This document shows positions 16,608 to 25,486 of a stretch of DNA of 64,000 nucleotides, piece by piece; the first letter of the stretch is position 1; each line of letters begins with the position of its first letter. The stretch spans positions 4,128,001 through 4,192,000 of the forward strand of contig NZ_CP071448.1 of the NCBI RefSeq assembly GCF_017352115.1, in the 5' to 3' direction. The notes beneath the pieces were generated by a model, which saw only the letters and a list, made by a program, of their open reading frames with translations, was not told the DNA's origin and made no database searches. The translations under genes were made by a program, and so were the position numbers. The stretch is from Flavobacterium endoglycinae. GTDB lineage: Bacteria > Bacteroidota > Bacteroidia > Flavobacteriales > Flavobacteriaceae.

Positions 16608-17888
16608 ATGCAAGTTACAGAAACTAAAAAAAAATCATTTCTTTCAGGATTAACAGGGCAGATTTTAATTGCAATGGTTCTTGGTGCAACGCTCGGAATT
16701 ATACTGCATAATTATATTTCACCTGAAGCAGCGCAGTCATTTAGTACCAAAATTAAAATGCTTGCTACAGTTTTTATCCGATTGGTGCAGATGATTATTT
16801 CTCCATTGGTTTTTACTACACTGGTAGTAGGAATTGCAAAACTTGGAGATATAAAAACAGTAGGAAGAATTGGAGGTAAAGCACTTGGATGGTTTTTTAC
16901 AGCTTCTTTTATATCCTTATTAATTGGATTATTTTACGTAAATATTTTAGAACCTGGAGTAGGTTTGAAATTAGGACACGTTGATATGGGAGCTGCTACA
17001 GAGGTAACAGCAAAAACGCAAAATTTATCATTTGAAAACTTCGTAGAACATATTGTTCCTAAAAGTATCATCGAAGCAATGGCAACTAACGAAATTCTTC
17101 AGATTGTAATTTTCTCAATCTTTTTCGGATTAGCGGCGGCTTCGTTAGGATCTACTGTAAAACCGGTTATCGGAGCTTTAGACAAAATATCACATATTGT
17201 ATTAAAAATGGTAAACTATGTAATGAACTTCGCTCCAATTGGAGTTTTTGGAGCCATTGCAGGGGTATTTGCAATTAGGGATGCAGAAGAATTAATTATT
17301 ACTTATTTCAAGTTTTTCGGTTCTTTTTTATTAGGAATTGGGACACTTTGGGTAGTTTTAATTGCGGTTGGTTACATTTTCTTAAAAGGAAGAATGACTA
17401 ATTTGTTAAAAAGAATTATTGGACCATTGGCAATTGCTTTTGGAACTACTAGTTCTGAAGCTGTTTTTCCTAAATTAACAGAAGAGTTGGAAAGTTTTGG
17501 TGTGAAGGATAGAATTGTATCTTTTATGCTGCCGCTTGGTTATTCTTTTAACCTTGACGGAAGTATGATGTACATGACTTTTGCTAGTATTTTTATTGCA
17601 CAATTCTACAATGTGCATCTGGATTTAGGAACACAAATGGCGATGCTTTTGGTATTAATGTTAACCAGCAAGGGAATTGCAGGTGTGCCACGAGCTAGTT
17701 TGGTTGTGGTTGCTGCAACCTGCGGAATGTTTGATATTCCAGTTGAAGGAATTGCATTAATTCTGCCAATTGACCATTTCTGCGATATGTTTAGAAGTGC
17801 TACAAATGTTTTAGGGAATGCTTTAGCAACTTCGGTAGTGGGACAATGGGAGAATAATAAAGAAGAAAATTTAAATTCGGTTGAATAA
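16608..17888 (+). CDS. Dicarboxylate/amino acid:cation symporter (DAACS family)
   Basis: A 426-residue inner membrane transporter of the GltP/DctA type, importing a dicarboxylate or acidic amino acid with Na+ or H+. Diagnostic features: the serine-rich loop GTTSSEAVFPK, the NLDGSMMYM segment of helix 7, the re-entrant SKGIAGVPRASLVVVAA region and the helix 8 LPIDHFCDMFRSATNVLGNA, where Asp and Arg contact the substrate. About eight membrane helices plus two hairpins are visible. The substrate cannot be assigned between glutamate, aspartate and C4-dicarboxylates. Confidence 0.92.
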   Translation: MQVTETKKKSFLSGLTGQILIAMVLGATLGIILHNYISPEAAQSFSTKIKMLATVFIRLVQMIISPLVFTTLVVGIAKLGDIKTVGRIGGKALGWFFTASFISLLIGLFYVNILEPGVGLKLGHVDMGAATEVTAKTQNLSFENFVEHIVPKSIIEAMATNEILQIVIFSIFFGLAAASLGSTVKPVIGALDKISHIVLKMVNYVMNFAPIGVFGAIAGVFAIRDAEELIITYFKFFGSFLLGIGTLWVVLIAVGYIFLKGRMTNLLKRIIGPLAIAFGTTSSEAVFPKLTEELESFGVKDRIVSFMLPLGYSFNLDGSMMYMTFASIFIAQFYNVHLDLGTQMAMLLVLMLTSKGIAGVPRASLVVVAATCGMFDIPVEGIALILPIDHFCDMFRSATNVLGNALATSVVGQWENNKEENLNSVE

Positions 17889-17916
17889 TAAATATAGGAC
17901 CTTTGCCATAAAAATG

Positions 17917-17940
17917 AAGCCGTAACATTTGTTACGGCTT
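17917..17940. terminator. Bidirectional terminator
   Basis: Perfect stem AAGCCGTAAC (17917-17926) with GTTACGGCTT (17931-17940) and a 4-base loop. It ends the symporter transcript on plus and could end the small peptide gene on minus. Confidence 0.8.
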
Positions 17941-17973
17941 TATTAATTTATAACGTTTAGAAAGCATTTTTTA

Positions 17974-18108
17974 CTAACTAGCGGCTACTTTTCCTTTTCT
18001 AGGATGTATGCTTTCATCTTCAACTGGTTCTTCACCACCTGTAACAGATTTTTGCTGTGCTTTGGTTAATTTTTCTGCTTCTGCGAATTTTAAAAATTTT
18101 TCAGACAT
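17974..18108 (-). CDS. Small peptide with a double-glycine (bacteriocin-type) leader
   Basis: A 44-residue frame read directly from the minus strand. The leader-like N-terminus MSEKFLKFAEAEKLTKAQQK continues SVTGG, placing Gly24-Gly25 at the expected cleavage point after the pattern L-x-K-x-Q-x-x-(V/I)-x-GG. The remaining 19 residues (EEPVEDESIHPRKGKVAAS) are charged and lack Cys, so there is no lanthionine or sactipeptide signature. From memory, flavobacteria carry many small 'bacteriocin-like' proteins with leaders of this type. No peptidase-ABC transporter or modification enzyme is adjacent; the neighbours are a symporter and a hybrid histidine kinase. Codon use matches the genome. It could be an orphan precursor exported by a distant peptidase-containing transporter. 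Confidence 0.7.
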   Translation of the reverse strand: MSEKFLKFAEAEKLTKAQQKSVTGGEEPVEDESIHPRKGKVAAS

Positions 18109-18466
18109 AATTGGGTTGATTTTTAGTACTTCAATCTCATATAACACTTGAAGTTTGTGTTGGTAAGTTTGTTAAAATTAAAAATATTTTTTATTTGTTT
18201 GATGGTTTTTATTGATATTTATTAACAATACAGGTTTGAAACTGTGAATTTAATTTCGGGGACTGTATTGAAATAGCAGAAGTGATTGATATTAGGTACT
18301 AAATATTTCAGCATAAAAAATGGAAATTTCAGAAGGATTTAAATTGTAACCAACATTCAAATTGGAACATTCTGCTGTCCAATGTTAAATCTTTATCTTA
18401 TTAAGGTAAATACTGTTATTTTGTATTACTATAATGATGTATATTTGAAAATCGATATTCTAAATT
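18109..18466. other. Intergenic region, no gene seen
   Basis: A 358-bp very AT-rich spacer between the divergent GG-leader peptide gene and the hybrid kinase gene. No RNA fold, repeat or ORF of note was found; only the promoter box at 18440-18447 stands out. Confidence 0.5.
18421..18447 (+). promoter_or_regulatory. Promoter of the hybrid histidine kinase gene
   Basis: TATATTTG at 18440-18447 matches TAnnTTTG; a TTG at 18421-18423 lies 16 bp upstream, slightly shorter than the usual 19. The ATG follows 19 bp after the box. Confidence 0.5.
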
Positions 18467-20653
18467 ATGCATCATTATAGGGTTAGTTTTTTTCTATTTC
18501 TATTTCTTTTTATGGTTTGTCCTGACTTGTCTGCTCAGAACAGTGCTGTATCAATAGCAAAAGTTAAAGAATTAACAAAAGAATCTTGTGATTATTTAGA
18601 TCAAACCAACTATGAAAAATCCCTGAAAAAATCTGGAATTGCTCTCAAGTATGCTTTCGACCTGAAAAATGACACCTTGATTTCGAGGAATTATAACATC
18701 ATCGGAATTAATTTTCATGATTTAGGCGAAATAGAAAAAGCTATTTTCTTCTATAGAAAAGCACTCTTCTACGCAGAGAGATCTAATATTGTCAGTCTCA
18801 AAATGATGATTACCAGTAATCTTGGAAATCTGCATTTTTTTGAAAAGAAAATGTACAAAGAAGGGATCGCATATTACAAAGAATCCTTAAAATTTGGGCA
18901 GCAGGAAAAATATCTCAAAGAAGTTGCCATAACAAATCTTAATATAGTTTGGTCTTATTTTAAAGTTGAAAACTACAAAGCAGGTCTCCCTTATCTAAAC
19001 TATATTAACGCTCATCAAAATGATTTAAAGGGAAAATCAGATGATATTGCTTTGAATTTTTTAAACGGAATGTATTGGTCAAGCGTAAATGATACTGCGA
19101 AGGCCAACATGTATTTCTCTAAAGCTGTTTCTGCCAGCAAATCGACAGAAGATAAGCAGGATTTGTCTTTTGCACATTTGGAGTATTCTAAATTTCTAAA
19201 CAAAATTGGAAAATACAAACAAGCTTACGATAACCTTTTGATGTATAATACCATAACCGGCGAACTGTATAACGAAACGAAACTTAAAAAAGCTTCAATT
19301 GCAGGTTTAAATTTAGAACTTGATGAATATAAAAGACAGATTGAGAAAATCGAAAACGAAAAAACCTCACAATCACAAAGTCTTAAAAAATCACGAATTA
19401 TAGTAATTTTGTTTATTCTGATTTCATTTATATTTCTTTTTTTAATTATTACGTTAATTAAAAATATCAGGTTTAAGAAAAAACACAATTTAGAGCTTCT
19501 GGAAGCAAAAGAAATTGCGGAAGAAGCTTCTCTGTTAAAAACACAATTTATTTCGACTATAAGCCATGAATTACGCACACCGCTTTATGGTGTGGTTGGA
19601 ATCACTAATATGCTTTTAGAAGAACATAAAGAACTTTCAGAAAGTGAACATTTAAGTGCCCTGAAGTTTTCTGCAAGGTATTTACTTTCACTGGTCAACG
19701 ATATTTTACAAATTAATAAAATAGAAGAAAACAAAGTTGTACTCGAAAGCCTTGCTTTTAACATGTGTGATGAAATCACAATGATTAAGAATTCACTGTC
19801 GTTTTTAGCTCAGAAAAATAATAATAATTTCAATATTGAAATTGATGAAGAAATTCCAGAATACTTAATTGGAGATAAGCTAAGACTTGCGCAGATTTTA
19901 ATTAATTTAGTGAGTAATGCACTAAAATTTACAAAAGACGGTCAAGTCGATATCATTATTAAGATTGACAAAATTGAAGGAAGTTTTTATCATCTGGATT
20001 TTTTAATTAAAGACAATGGAGTTGGAATCGCGGCTGTCGACCAGAATAAAATATTTGAAAAATTTGTTCAAGTAGGGCGGAAAGATGAAGATTATCAAGG
20101 AACAGGATTGGGGCTTAGCATCGTAAAACGTTTGTTGGGGCTTTTTGGCAGTTCAATTAAATTAGAAAGCGATTTGGGTAAAGGAACTGCATTTTCGTTT
20201 AAAATTCCTTTCGAATACAATACGCTTAAAACACAAAAAATAATAGAAGATATAGAAGTTGATTTGACCTCAAATGAAATTTATAAAATACTGATTGTCG
20301 AGGATAATCTAATTAACCAGCTGGTGACTAAAAAAATCATCGAAAAAAACAACTATGTATGTAAGGTTGTAGATGATGGGTTTGCCGCGCTTAAAATATT
20401 AGAAAAAGAACATTTTGATCTTATTCTAATGGATATTAATATGCCTTTAATGAACGGATTTGAAACAACTAAAAGAATTCGTTTAGAAGGAGTGAAAACA
20501 CCTATTGTGGCACTTACTGCTTTTGATAAAGATGAAATTACAGATGAAGCTGTTTCTGCGGGAATGAACGATATAATAGTGAAGCCGTTTGAACCAGTTA
20601 AACTATTTAAAATTTTAAATTACCTTATTACTGAAGCAAAAAAAGCTGGTTAA
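18467..20653 (+). CDS. Hybrid sensor histidine kinase/response regulator with TPR sensor domain
   Basis: A 728-residue one-protein phosphorelay. Order: signal segment (1-23), periplasmic TPR-like helical repeats (about 30-290), coiled coil, membrane helix (about 311-331), HisKA with the phosphorylated histidine in FISTISHELRTP (His367), HATPase with NLVSNALKF and GTGLGLSI, and a C-terminal receiver with acceptor Asp656 in LILMDINMP. There is no DNA-binding domain, so output must pass to another protein. The signal is unknown; TPR-type sensors are common in Bacteroidetes. Its stop overlaps the convergent helicase stop by 4 bp. Confidence 0.93.
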   Translation: MHHYRVSFFLFLFLFMVCPDLSAQNSAVSIAKVKELTKESCDYLDQTNYEKSLKKSGIALKYAFDLKNDTLISRNYNIIGINFHDLGEIEKAIFFYRKALFYAERSNIVSLKMMITSNLGNLHFFEKKMYKEGIAYYKESLKFGQQEKYLKEVAITNLNIVWSYFKVENYKAGLPYLNYINAHQNDLKGKSDDIALNFLNGMYWSSVNDTAKANMYFSKAVSASKSTEDKQDLSFAHLEYSKFLNKIGKYKQAYDNLLMYNTITGELYNETKLKKASIAGLNLELDEYKRQIEKIENEKTSQSQSLKKSRIIVILFILISFIFLFLIITLIKNIRFKKKHNLELLEAKEIAEEASLLKTQFISTISHELRTPLYGVVGITNMLLEEHKELSESEHLSALKFSARYLLSLVNDILQINKIEENKVVLESLAFNMCDEITMIKNSLSFLAQKNNNNFNIEIDEEIPEYLIGDKLRLAQILINLVSNALKFTKDGQVDIIIKIDKIEGSFYHLDFLIKDNGVGIAAVDQNKIFEKFVQVGRKDEDYQGTGLGLSIVKRLLGLFGSSIKLESDLGKGTAFSFKIPFEYNTLKTQKIIEDIEVDLTSNEIYKILIVEDNLINQLVTKKIIEKNNYVCKVVDDGFAALKILEKEHFDLILMDINMPLMNGFETTKRIRLEGVKTPIVALTAFDKDEITDEAVSAGMNDIIVKPFEPVKLFKILNYLITEAKKAG

Positions 20654-21897
20654 TACCAGCGTTTTTTGTTTCTTTTTGATGCGTTTGACTTTCTCGATTT
20701 GTGAGCGTCACCGCTTCTGTTTGAATTTTTAGGTTTTTCTCCCGGTTCAGGACTTCCAGCATGCCACGGATATGGATGATCTGAAATGACTTTTACATCA
20801 ACCTTAATTAATTTTTGAATGTCTTTCCAGTACGGATGTTCGTCTTTTCCACAGAAAGAAATAGCAATTCCTCCATTTCCAGCGCGGCCTGTACGACCAA
20901 TTCGGTGAACATAGGTTTCAGGAATATTCGGAAGATCAAAGTTGATTACGTAAGGAAGCTGTTCGATATCAATTCCTCTTGCGGCAATATCGGTTGCTAC
21001 TAAAACGCCTACTTCTTTATTTTTAAATGCATCTAAAACACGCTGCCTTGCATTTTGAGATTTGTCTCCATGAATAGCTTCTGCGGGAATATCTTTTTTA
21101 CGCAATGCTTTCACCACATTATCAGCGCCGTGTTTGGTTCTGGAAAAAACCAACACGTTTGATAAATTTTCATTTTTAATTAAATGATACAGCAGATTTC
21201 GTTTTTCTGTTTTGTCAACAAAATAAATGCGCTGTTCAACATTTTCTGCAGTTGATGAAACCGGAGAAACTTCTACTTTTTCAGGATCCTGCAAAAACAT
21301 TTCTGCCAATTCGCGTATTGCCAAAGGCATTGTAGCAGAAAACAATAATGTCTGTCTGTTTTTTGGAGTCAGTTTTATAATCTTTTTTACATCATTTATA
21401 AAACCCATATCCAGCATTTGATCGGCTTCATCTAATACTAAAGTGTGCAGATGATTCAAATCTAGAAAACCTTGTTTGTGTAAATCCAATAAACGACCTG
21501 GAGTAGAAACCAGAATGTCAACACCATTTTTTAAAGCTTCAACTTGCGGATTTTGCGAAACTCCTCCAAAAATAGTGAGTTGTACTAAATTGGTATATTT
21601 AGAATACGTGTCAAAACTTTGTCCGATTTGTACTGCGAGTTCTCGTGTAGGTGTAACTACAAGAGCGCGAATTTGTTTGGCTTTTTTTGATGAGCCTACA
21701 ATTCGGTGCAATTGGTGTATAATTGGAATAGCAAATGCTGCCGTTTTCCCCGTTCCCGTCTGTGCACAGCCAATTAAATCCCTTCCTGCCAAAACAATCG
21801 GAATGGATTTTTCTTGAATTGGAGTAGGATTTAGATAGCCTTCTTCAAATACGGCTTTTTGTATACTTTTTGAAAGTGATAAATCTTCGAATAACAT
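20650..21897 (-). CDS. DEAD-box RNA helicase, RhlE-type
   Basis: An ATP-dependent RNA helicase for ribosome assembly or RNA turnover. The 415-residue protein has the Q motif NPTPIQEKSIP, Walker A AQTGTGKT, PTRELA, TPGRLLDL, DEAD, SAT, ARGIDI and HRIGRTGR in order, then a basic Ser/Lys/Arg/Asn-rich tail (about 375-415) typical of RhlE relatives. Bacteroidetes carry several paralogues, so I give no specific symbol. A TATCTTTG box precedes it. Confidence 0.93.
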   Translation of the reverse strand: MLFEDLSLSKSIQKAVFEEGYLNPTPIQEKSIPIVLAGRDLIGCAQTGTGKTAAFAIPIIHQLHRIVGSSKKAKQIRALVVTPTRELAVQIGQSFDTYSKYTNLVQLTIFGGVSQNPQVEALKNGVDILVSTPGRLLDLHKQGFLDLNHLHTLVLDEADQMLDMGFINDVKKIIKLTPKNRQTLLFSATMPLAIRELAEMFLQDPEKVEVSPVSSTAENVEQRIYFVDKTEKRNLLYHLIKNENLSNVLVFSRTKHGADNVVKALRKKDIPAEAIHGDKSQNARQRVLDAFKNKEVGVLVATDIAARGIDIEQLPYVINFDLPNIPETYVHRIGRTGRAGNGGIAISFCGKDEHPYWKDIQKLIKVDVKVISDHPYPWHAGSPEPGEKPKNSNRSGDAHKSRKSNASKRNKKRWY

Positions 21898-21941
21898 ATC
21901 TTACAAATTAAGATTTTTAGTTTTAAGTACTAAAATCTGTG

Positions 21942-21949
21942 CAAAGATA
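21942..21949 (-). promoter_or_regulatory. -7 promoter box for the DEAD-box helicase
   Basis: TATCTTTG followed by CA on the minus strand, matching TAnnTTTG, 44 bp before the start codon. No -33 TTG at the expected distance. Confidence 0.45.
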
Positions 21950-22021
21950 GGTTTATTCAGCCAATCGTTTATTTGAATCTCGTATTATTTGGGAAATATG
22001 CGGTTTTAAGCCAGCTGACCT

Positions 22022-23068
22022 TCAGTTAAGTTTTTCTTTTTCGTTATTGGCTTTTATGAAATCCGTGATTAAATAACCAATTAATTTTCCAATTAAATTA
22101 TTATTGGGAGAATCTGCTAAATCCGGAGCGCCTTCGCATATATGCAGGTAGGTCGCATTTCTGTTTTGCCCGAAGAAAGAAATAAACTGTCGTAATTCTT
22201 CAACCGAAAACCCGCTGATTGTCATGGCACTGCTTGCAATATTAGGTATCGCATCGAGATCAATCTCAATTCCAAAAGCATCTGTTTTAATAAACTCCAG
22301 TGCAAGTGCCATTTCTCTAGTGAAATCTTTTTCTTTGCGAATATTCACACTGTCATAAGTATTGTAACGAACACGATCCTCAAGTTTTTTGATGATATCT
22401 AAAACGCTTTTTGAAGTATAATTTTCATGTAGACCAAAGATGAAATATTTTTTGAGGAAACCTTCTTCGTAAGCATATGAAAAACCATTGCCACTGTGTC
22501 GTCCTTCTAAAATTCTGAAATCAGAATGCGCATCAAAATTGATAGCGTTAATAGGTTTTCCTTTGGCTAAAGCCGAACCTTTAATATTGCCATAAGCATT
22601 ATTATGTCCACCGCCAATAATAATAGGGGTTTTTCCGGCTTTTATGATGTTAAAAATGATATGCGAAACTTCTTTGTCGATTTTTTCAACCAGCTGGCTT
22701 AATTTAGAACGATCGTCAATATCATTAAAGTCCAGATTTTCTACCTCGCGCATTTCTTCCGCTACATTCAGCTGTCCTAAAATAATAATCTGACTGCCTT
22801 TGGCAAAACGATTGTGCTGTATGTTGGCAATACTTTTAATTGCATTTTCCCAAGCTGAAGCTGTTCCCGGACGACCGTAGTTAGCACGCACGCCAATATC
22901 TTCTGGAATACCAAAAAGTACATACTTCGCCTCAGATTCTTGTAAAAATTTGATTTTGTCAGTTCCTGTTGGAATGATAATCATTTTTTCACCGAATTTT
23001 ATTTCACCACTACGATGATTTGTGACTTTTGCCAAATCATTGACAGTAAAAGGAATCAATTTCTCCAT
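22022..23068 (-). CDS. hutG: Formimidoylglutamase (arginase/ureohydrolase family)
   Basis: Hydrolyses N-formimidoyl-L-glutamate to glutamate and formamide in histidine degradation. The 348-residue protein shows the binuclear manganese motifs GGGHNNAYG, NFDAHSDFRILEGRHSG and EIDLDAIP of the ureohydrolase family. Assignment within the family rests on context: imidazolonepropionase (hutI), the preceding enzyme of the pathway, lies 1.1 kb away on the same strand, separated by one divergent gene. An agmatinase- or arginase-like activity is less likely. Confidence 0.85.
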   Translation of the reverse strand: MEKLIPFTVNDLAKVTNHRSGEIKFGEKMIIIPTGTDKIKFLQESEAKYVLFGIPEDIGVRANYGRPGTASAWENAIKSIANIQHNRFAKGSQIIILGQLNVAEEMREVENLDFNDIDDRSKLSQLVEKIDKEVSHIIFNIIKAGKTPIIIGGGHNNAYGNIKGSALAKGKPINAINFDAHSDFRILEGRHSGNGFSYAYEEGFLKKYFIFGLHENYTSKSVLDIIKKLEDRVRYNTYDSVNIRKEKDFTREMALALEFIKTDAFGIEIDLDAIPNIASSAMTISGFSVEELRQFISFFGQNRNATYLHICEGAPDLADSPNNNLIGKLIGYLITDFIKANNEKEKLN

Positions 23069-23085
23069 TAAAAAAAAATATTTTC

Positions 23086-23093
23086 CAAAAATA
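23086..23093 (-). promoter_or_regulatory. -7 promoter box for hutG
   Basis: TATTTTTG on the minus strand, 18 bp before the hutG start. It lies back to back with the plus-strand box at 23136. Confidence 0.45.
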
Positions 23094-23135
23094 ATATAAT
23101 TGTTACAACTTACGTTATTACGATATATTAATTCT

Positions 23136-23143
23136 TAAATTTG
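23136..23143 (+). promoter_or_regulatory. -7 promoter box for the coiled-coil protein gene
   Basis: TAAATTTG, an exact TAnnTTTG match, 23 bp before the ATG at 23166. No well-spaced -33 TTG. Confidence 0.45.
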
Positions 23144-23165
23144 TTTTAAAGAAAATTATTTAAAT

Positions 23166-24047
23166 ATGGAAAACCCAAAGAACAACAACAATTCGAGTCT
23201 AAAAGCGGTAATCGCCGTTCTAGCAGTCCTACTGATTGGTAGCTTAGTGTATATTTTTAAACTTTCTTCTGATACTGACGTAGTTCAAACAGAATTAACA
23301 ACAACTATGACAGAAAAAGAGTCTGTTATGAAAGATTTACAGGAATTAAAAGCAACTTACGATGCTGCAATTGCTGAAAATACTTCAATGTCTGATGAAT
23401 TAATTCAGGAAAGAGATAAAGTTGTCGCTTTGATGGATGATTTAAATAAATCAAAAGGGGACGTTTCTAAATATAGAGCTCAAGTTCAGGCTATGCAGGG
23501 CAAAATGAAAACTCTTGTTGCGGAAAACGATGAGTTGAAAAAACAAAATGGTGTTTTAACAACTCAAAGAGACAGTACAATTGTGGTTTTAGGAGAGTCT
23601 AAAAAATACAATGAAGTACTTGTTGGCCAAAACGAGGAGTTAGCAAAAACAGTTGAAAGAGGTTCTAAATTATCGATTTTGAACACTAAAACATCTGCTT
23701 ACAAGTTAAAAAGCTCTGGAAAACAGATCGAAACAGATAAAGCAAGCCGTGCTGATATCTTAAAAGTTAGTTTTACAATCGCTGAAAACCAAATTGCTAA
23801 ATCTGGAGATAAAACGTATTATGTTCAGGTTATTGATGCTAAAAACAATGTTTTAGGCGAGAAAAAAACAGAAAATTTTGGAGATAACTCTTTAACTTAC
23901 AGCTTTAAAACAACTGTAAAATACGAGAATAAATCTGTAAATGTAACAGAAGATCTTCCTGGAAAAGATTTCGCAAAAGGAACTTATTTTATCAACGTTT
24001 TCGATAATGATGAATTAGTTTCTAAAACAAGCTTCAGCTTAAGATAA
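23166..24047 (+). CDS. Membrane-anchored coiled-coil protein of unknown function
   Basis: The 293-residue protein has a short Asn-rich cytoplasmic start, one membrane helix (about 13-31, AVIAVLAVLLIGSLVYIFK), a long coiled coil (about 36-165, heptads rich in Glu/Lys/Leu) and a C-terminal beta-rich domain (about 170-293, SFTIAENQIAKSGDKTYYVQ). The last part would be periplasmic. It resembles conserved Bacteroidetes proteins without known role. It sits alone between hutG and hutI, transcribed in the opposite direction, so it is not part of histidine degradation. A strong terminator follows. Confidence 0.8.
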   Translation: MENPKNNNNSSLKAVIAVLAVLLIGSLVYIFKLSSDTDVVQTELTTTMTEKESVMKDLQELKATYDAAIAENTSMSDELIQERDKVVALMDDLNKSKGDVSKYRAQVQAMQGKMKTLVAENDELKKQNGVLTTQRDSTIVVLGESKKYNEVLVGQNEELAKTVERGSKLSILNTKTSAYKLKSSGKQIETDKASRADILKVSFTIAENQIAKSGDKTYYVQVIDAKNNVLGEKKTENFGDNSLTYSFKTTVKYENKSVNVTEDLPGKDFAKGTYFINVFDNDELVSKTSFSLR

Positions 24048-24083
24048 TTCAGCCAAAGGGATAAAAATACCACTTAAGATATT

Positions 24084-24112
24084 AAAGGTCTGTGATTTTC
24101 ACAGACCTTTTT
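24084..24112. terminator. Strong terminator after the coiled-coil gene
   Basis: A 12-bp perfect stem (24084-24095 with 24099-24110, AAAGGTCTGTGA arm) with a 3-base loop and flanking A and T runs. It may also serve the convergent hutI gene. Confidence 0.88.
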
Positions 24113-24134
24113 TAATATGGTAAAATTTCAATTA

Positions 24135-25373
24135 TTATGTTAGAAGTTTTCCTTCTATAAAAACATTTTCAATCAAATTGCTTCCAAAAGCGTATGGGAT
24201 TTGATAATAAGAAGAAATAGGTTTGGTAAGGATTAAATTAGCTTTTTTTCCTTTTGTAATACTTCCATGTGTTTGCGATAATCCCATAGCATAAGCACCG
24301 TTTATGGTCGCTGCATTTATAGCTTCTTCAGGAGTCATTTTCATTTTGATACAAGCTGTGGCAACAACAAAATTCATATTCCCTGATGGAGTAGAACCGG
24401 GATTAAAATCTGTAGCCAATGCGAGTGGTAATCCTGCTTTTAGCATTTCTCGGGCTGGTGTATACGGAATACTTAAAAAATAAGAACAAGAAGGTAATGC
24501 GACAGGCATCGTTTCAGTCGCTTTTAAAGCTTCGATATCTTCGGGATTCATGATTTCAAGATGATCTACAGAAAGAGCATTATACTTAATTCCTGCCTGA
24601 ATACCGCCAATAGAATTAAATTGGTTAACATGAATTTTTGGCTTTAAGCCAAATTCAATTCCAGCCTGCATAATTTTTTCAGTTTCTTCTACAGAGAAAT
24701 AACCGCTTTCGCAGAAAACATCTATATAATCTGCCAGTTTATTTTGCGCAATTTCGGGAATCATTTTGGTAATGATTTCATCGATATAGCCTGTTTTATT
24801 TTCTTTATAATGTGCAGGAAATGCATGAGCACCCAAAAAAGTGGCCTTAATTGAAACCGGATAGTTTTCAGCCAATTTTTTGATTACACGAAGCATTTTC
24901 ATCTCGCCTTCGATGGTTAATCCGTATCCTGATTTTATTTCTACAGCTCCAGTTCCTAACTGCATTACTTCTTCGAGACGAAGTTTTGACTGTTCGTAAA
25001 TTTCTTCTTCAGATGTTTCGTTTAATTTTTTAGCCGAATTTAAAATTCCGCCGCCACGGTTTGCGATTTCTTCATAAGAAAGTCCGTTGATGCGGTCTAC
25101 AAATTCCTGTTCACGGTTTCCTGCGTATACAATGTGGGTATGGCTGTCGCACCAAGCAGGAAGAACAACTCTGCCAGAAGCATCTATAATGGTATCAGCA
25201 TTGATTTGAGGAAGATTTTCCATTGAACCGAAGTCTTCAATCAAATTGTCTTTTATAATTAAAAATGCATTTTTTAGGGTTGGAAGTTTAGCCATTTCTG
25301 CTCCCGAAATTTTCTCTATAGAGGTTTCGCGAACTTGGAGTAACTCTTGTATGTTTTTTATTAATGTTATCAT
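24135..25373 (-). CDS. hutI: Imidazolonepropionase
   Basis: Opens the imidazolone ring to give N-formimidoyl-L-glutamate, the substrate of HutG. With the ATG at 25373 the protein is 412 residues, the family length. It has the amidohydrolase metal motif DSHTHIVYAGNREQEF, the KSGYGL block, KATFLGAHAFP, HVNQF with a ligand His, and TDFNPGS near the C-terminus. An upstream ATG seven codons earlier is less consistent with homologue starts. hutH and hutU are not in this window. Confidence 0.94.
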   Translation of the reverse strand: MITLIKNIQELLQVRETSIEKISGAEMAKLPTLKNAFLIIKDNLIEDFGSMENLPQINADTIIDASGRVVLPAWCDSHTHIVYAGNREQEFVDRINGLSYEEIANRGGGILNSAKKLNETSEEEIYEQSKLRLEEVMQLGTGAVEIKSGYGLTIEGEMKMLRVIKKLAENYPVSIKATFLGAHAFPAHYKENKTGYIDEIITKMIPEIAQNKLADYIDVFCESGYFSVEETEKIMQAGIEFGLKPKIHVNQFNSIGGIQAGIKYNALSVDHLEIMNPEDIEALKATETMPVALPSCSYFLSIPYTPAREMLKAGLPLALATDFNPGSTPSGNMNFVVATACIKMKMTPEEAINAATINGAYAMGLSQTHGSITKGKKANLILTKPISSYYQIPYAFGSNLIENVFIEGKLLT

Positions 25374-25386
25374 TAGCGTGGTTGTA

Positions 25387-25470
25387 AAACACAAATTTGC
25401 TTCGTCTATTCCCTACGGTCGAGTCAAATTATCACGAACTAATGCGTGCAATTTGTGAAATTCGTATTTT
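25387..25470. repeat. Intergenic repeat-like element near hutI
   Basis: Contains GCTTCGTCTATTCCCTACGG followed by TCGAGTC, closely resembling GCTTCGCCTGTTCGCTAACG followed by CTCGAGTC at 56379. Both lie between genes, suggesting copies of a dispersed element. Confidence 0.4.
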
Positions 25471-25486
25471 TTATTGTTTTGTCCTT

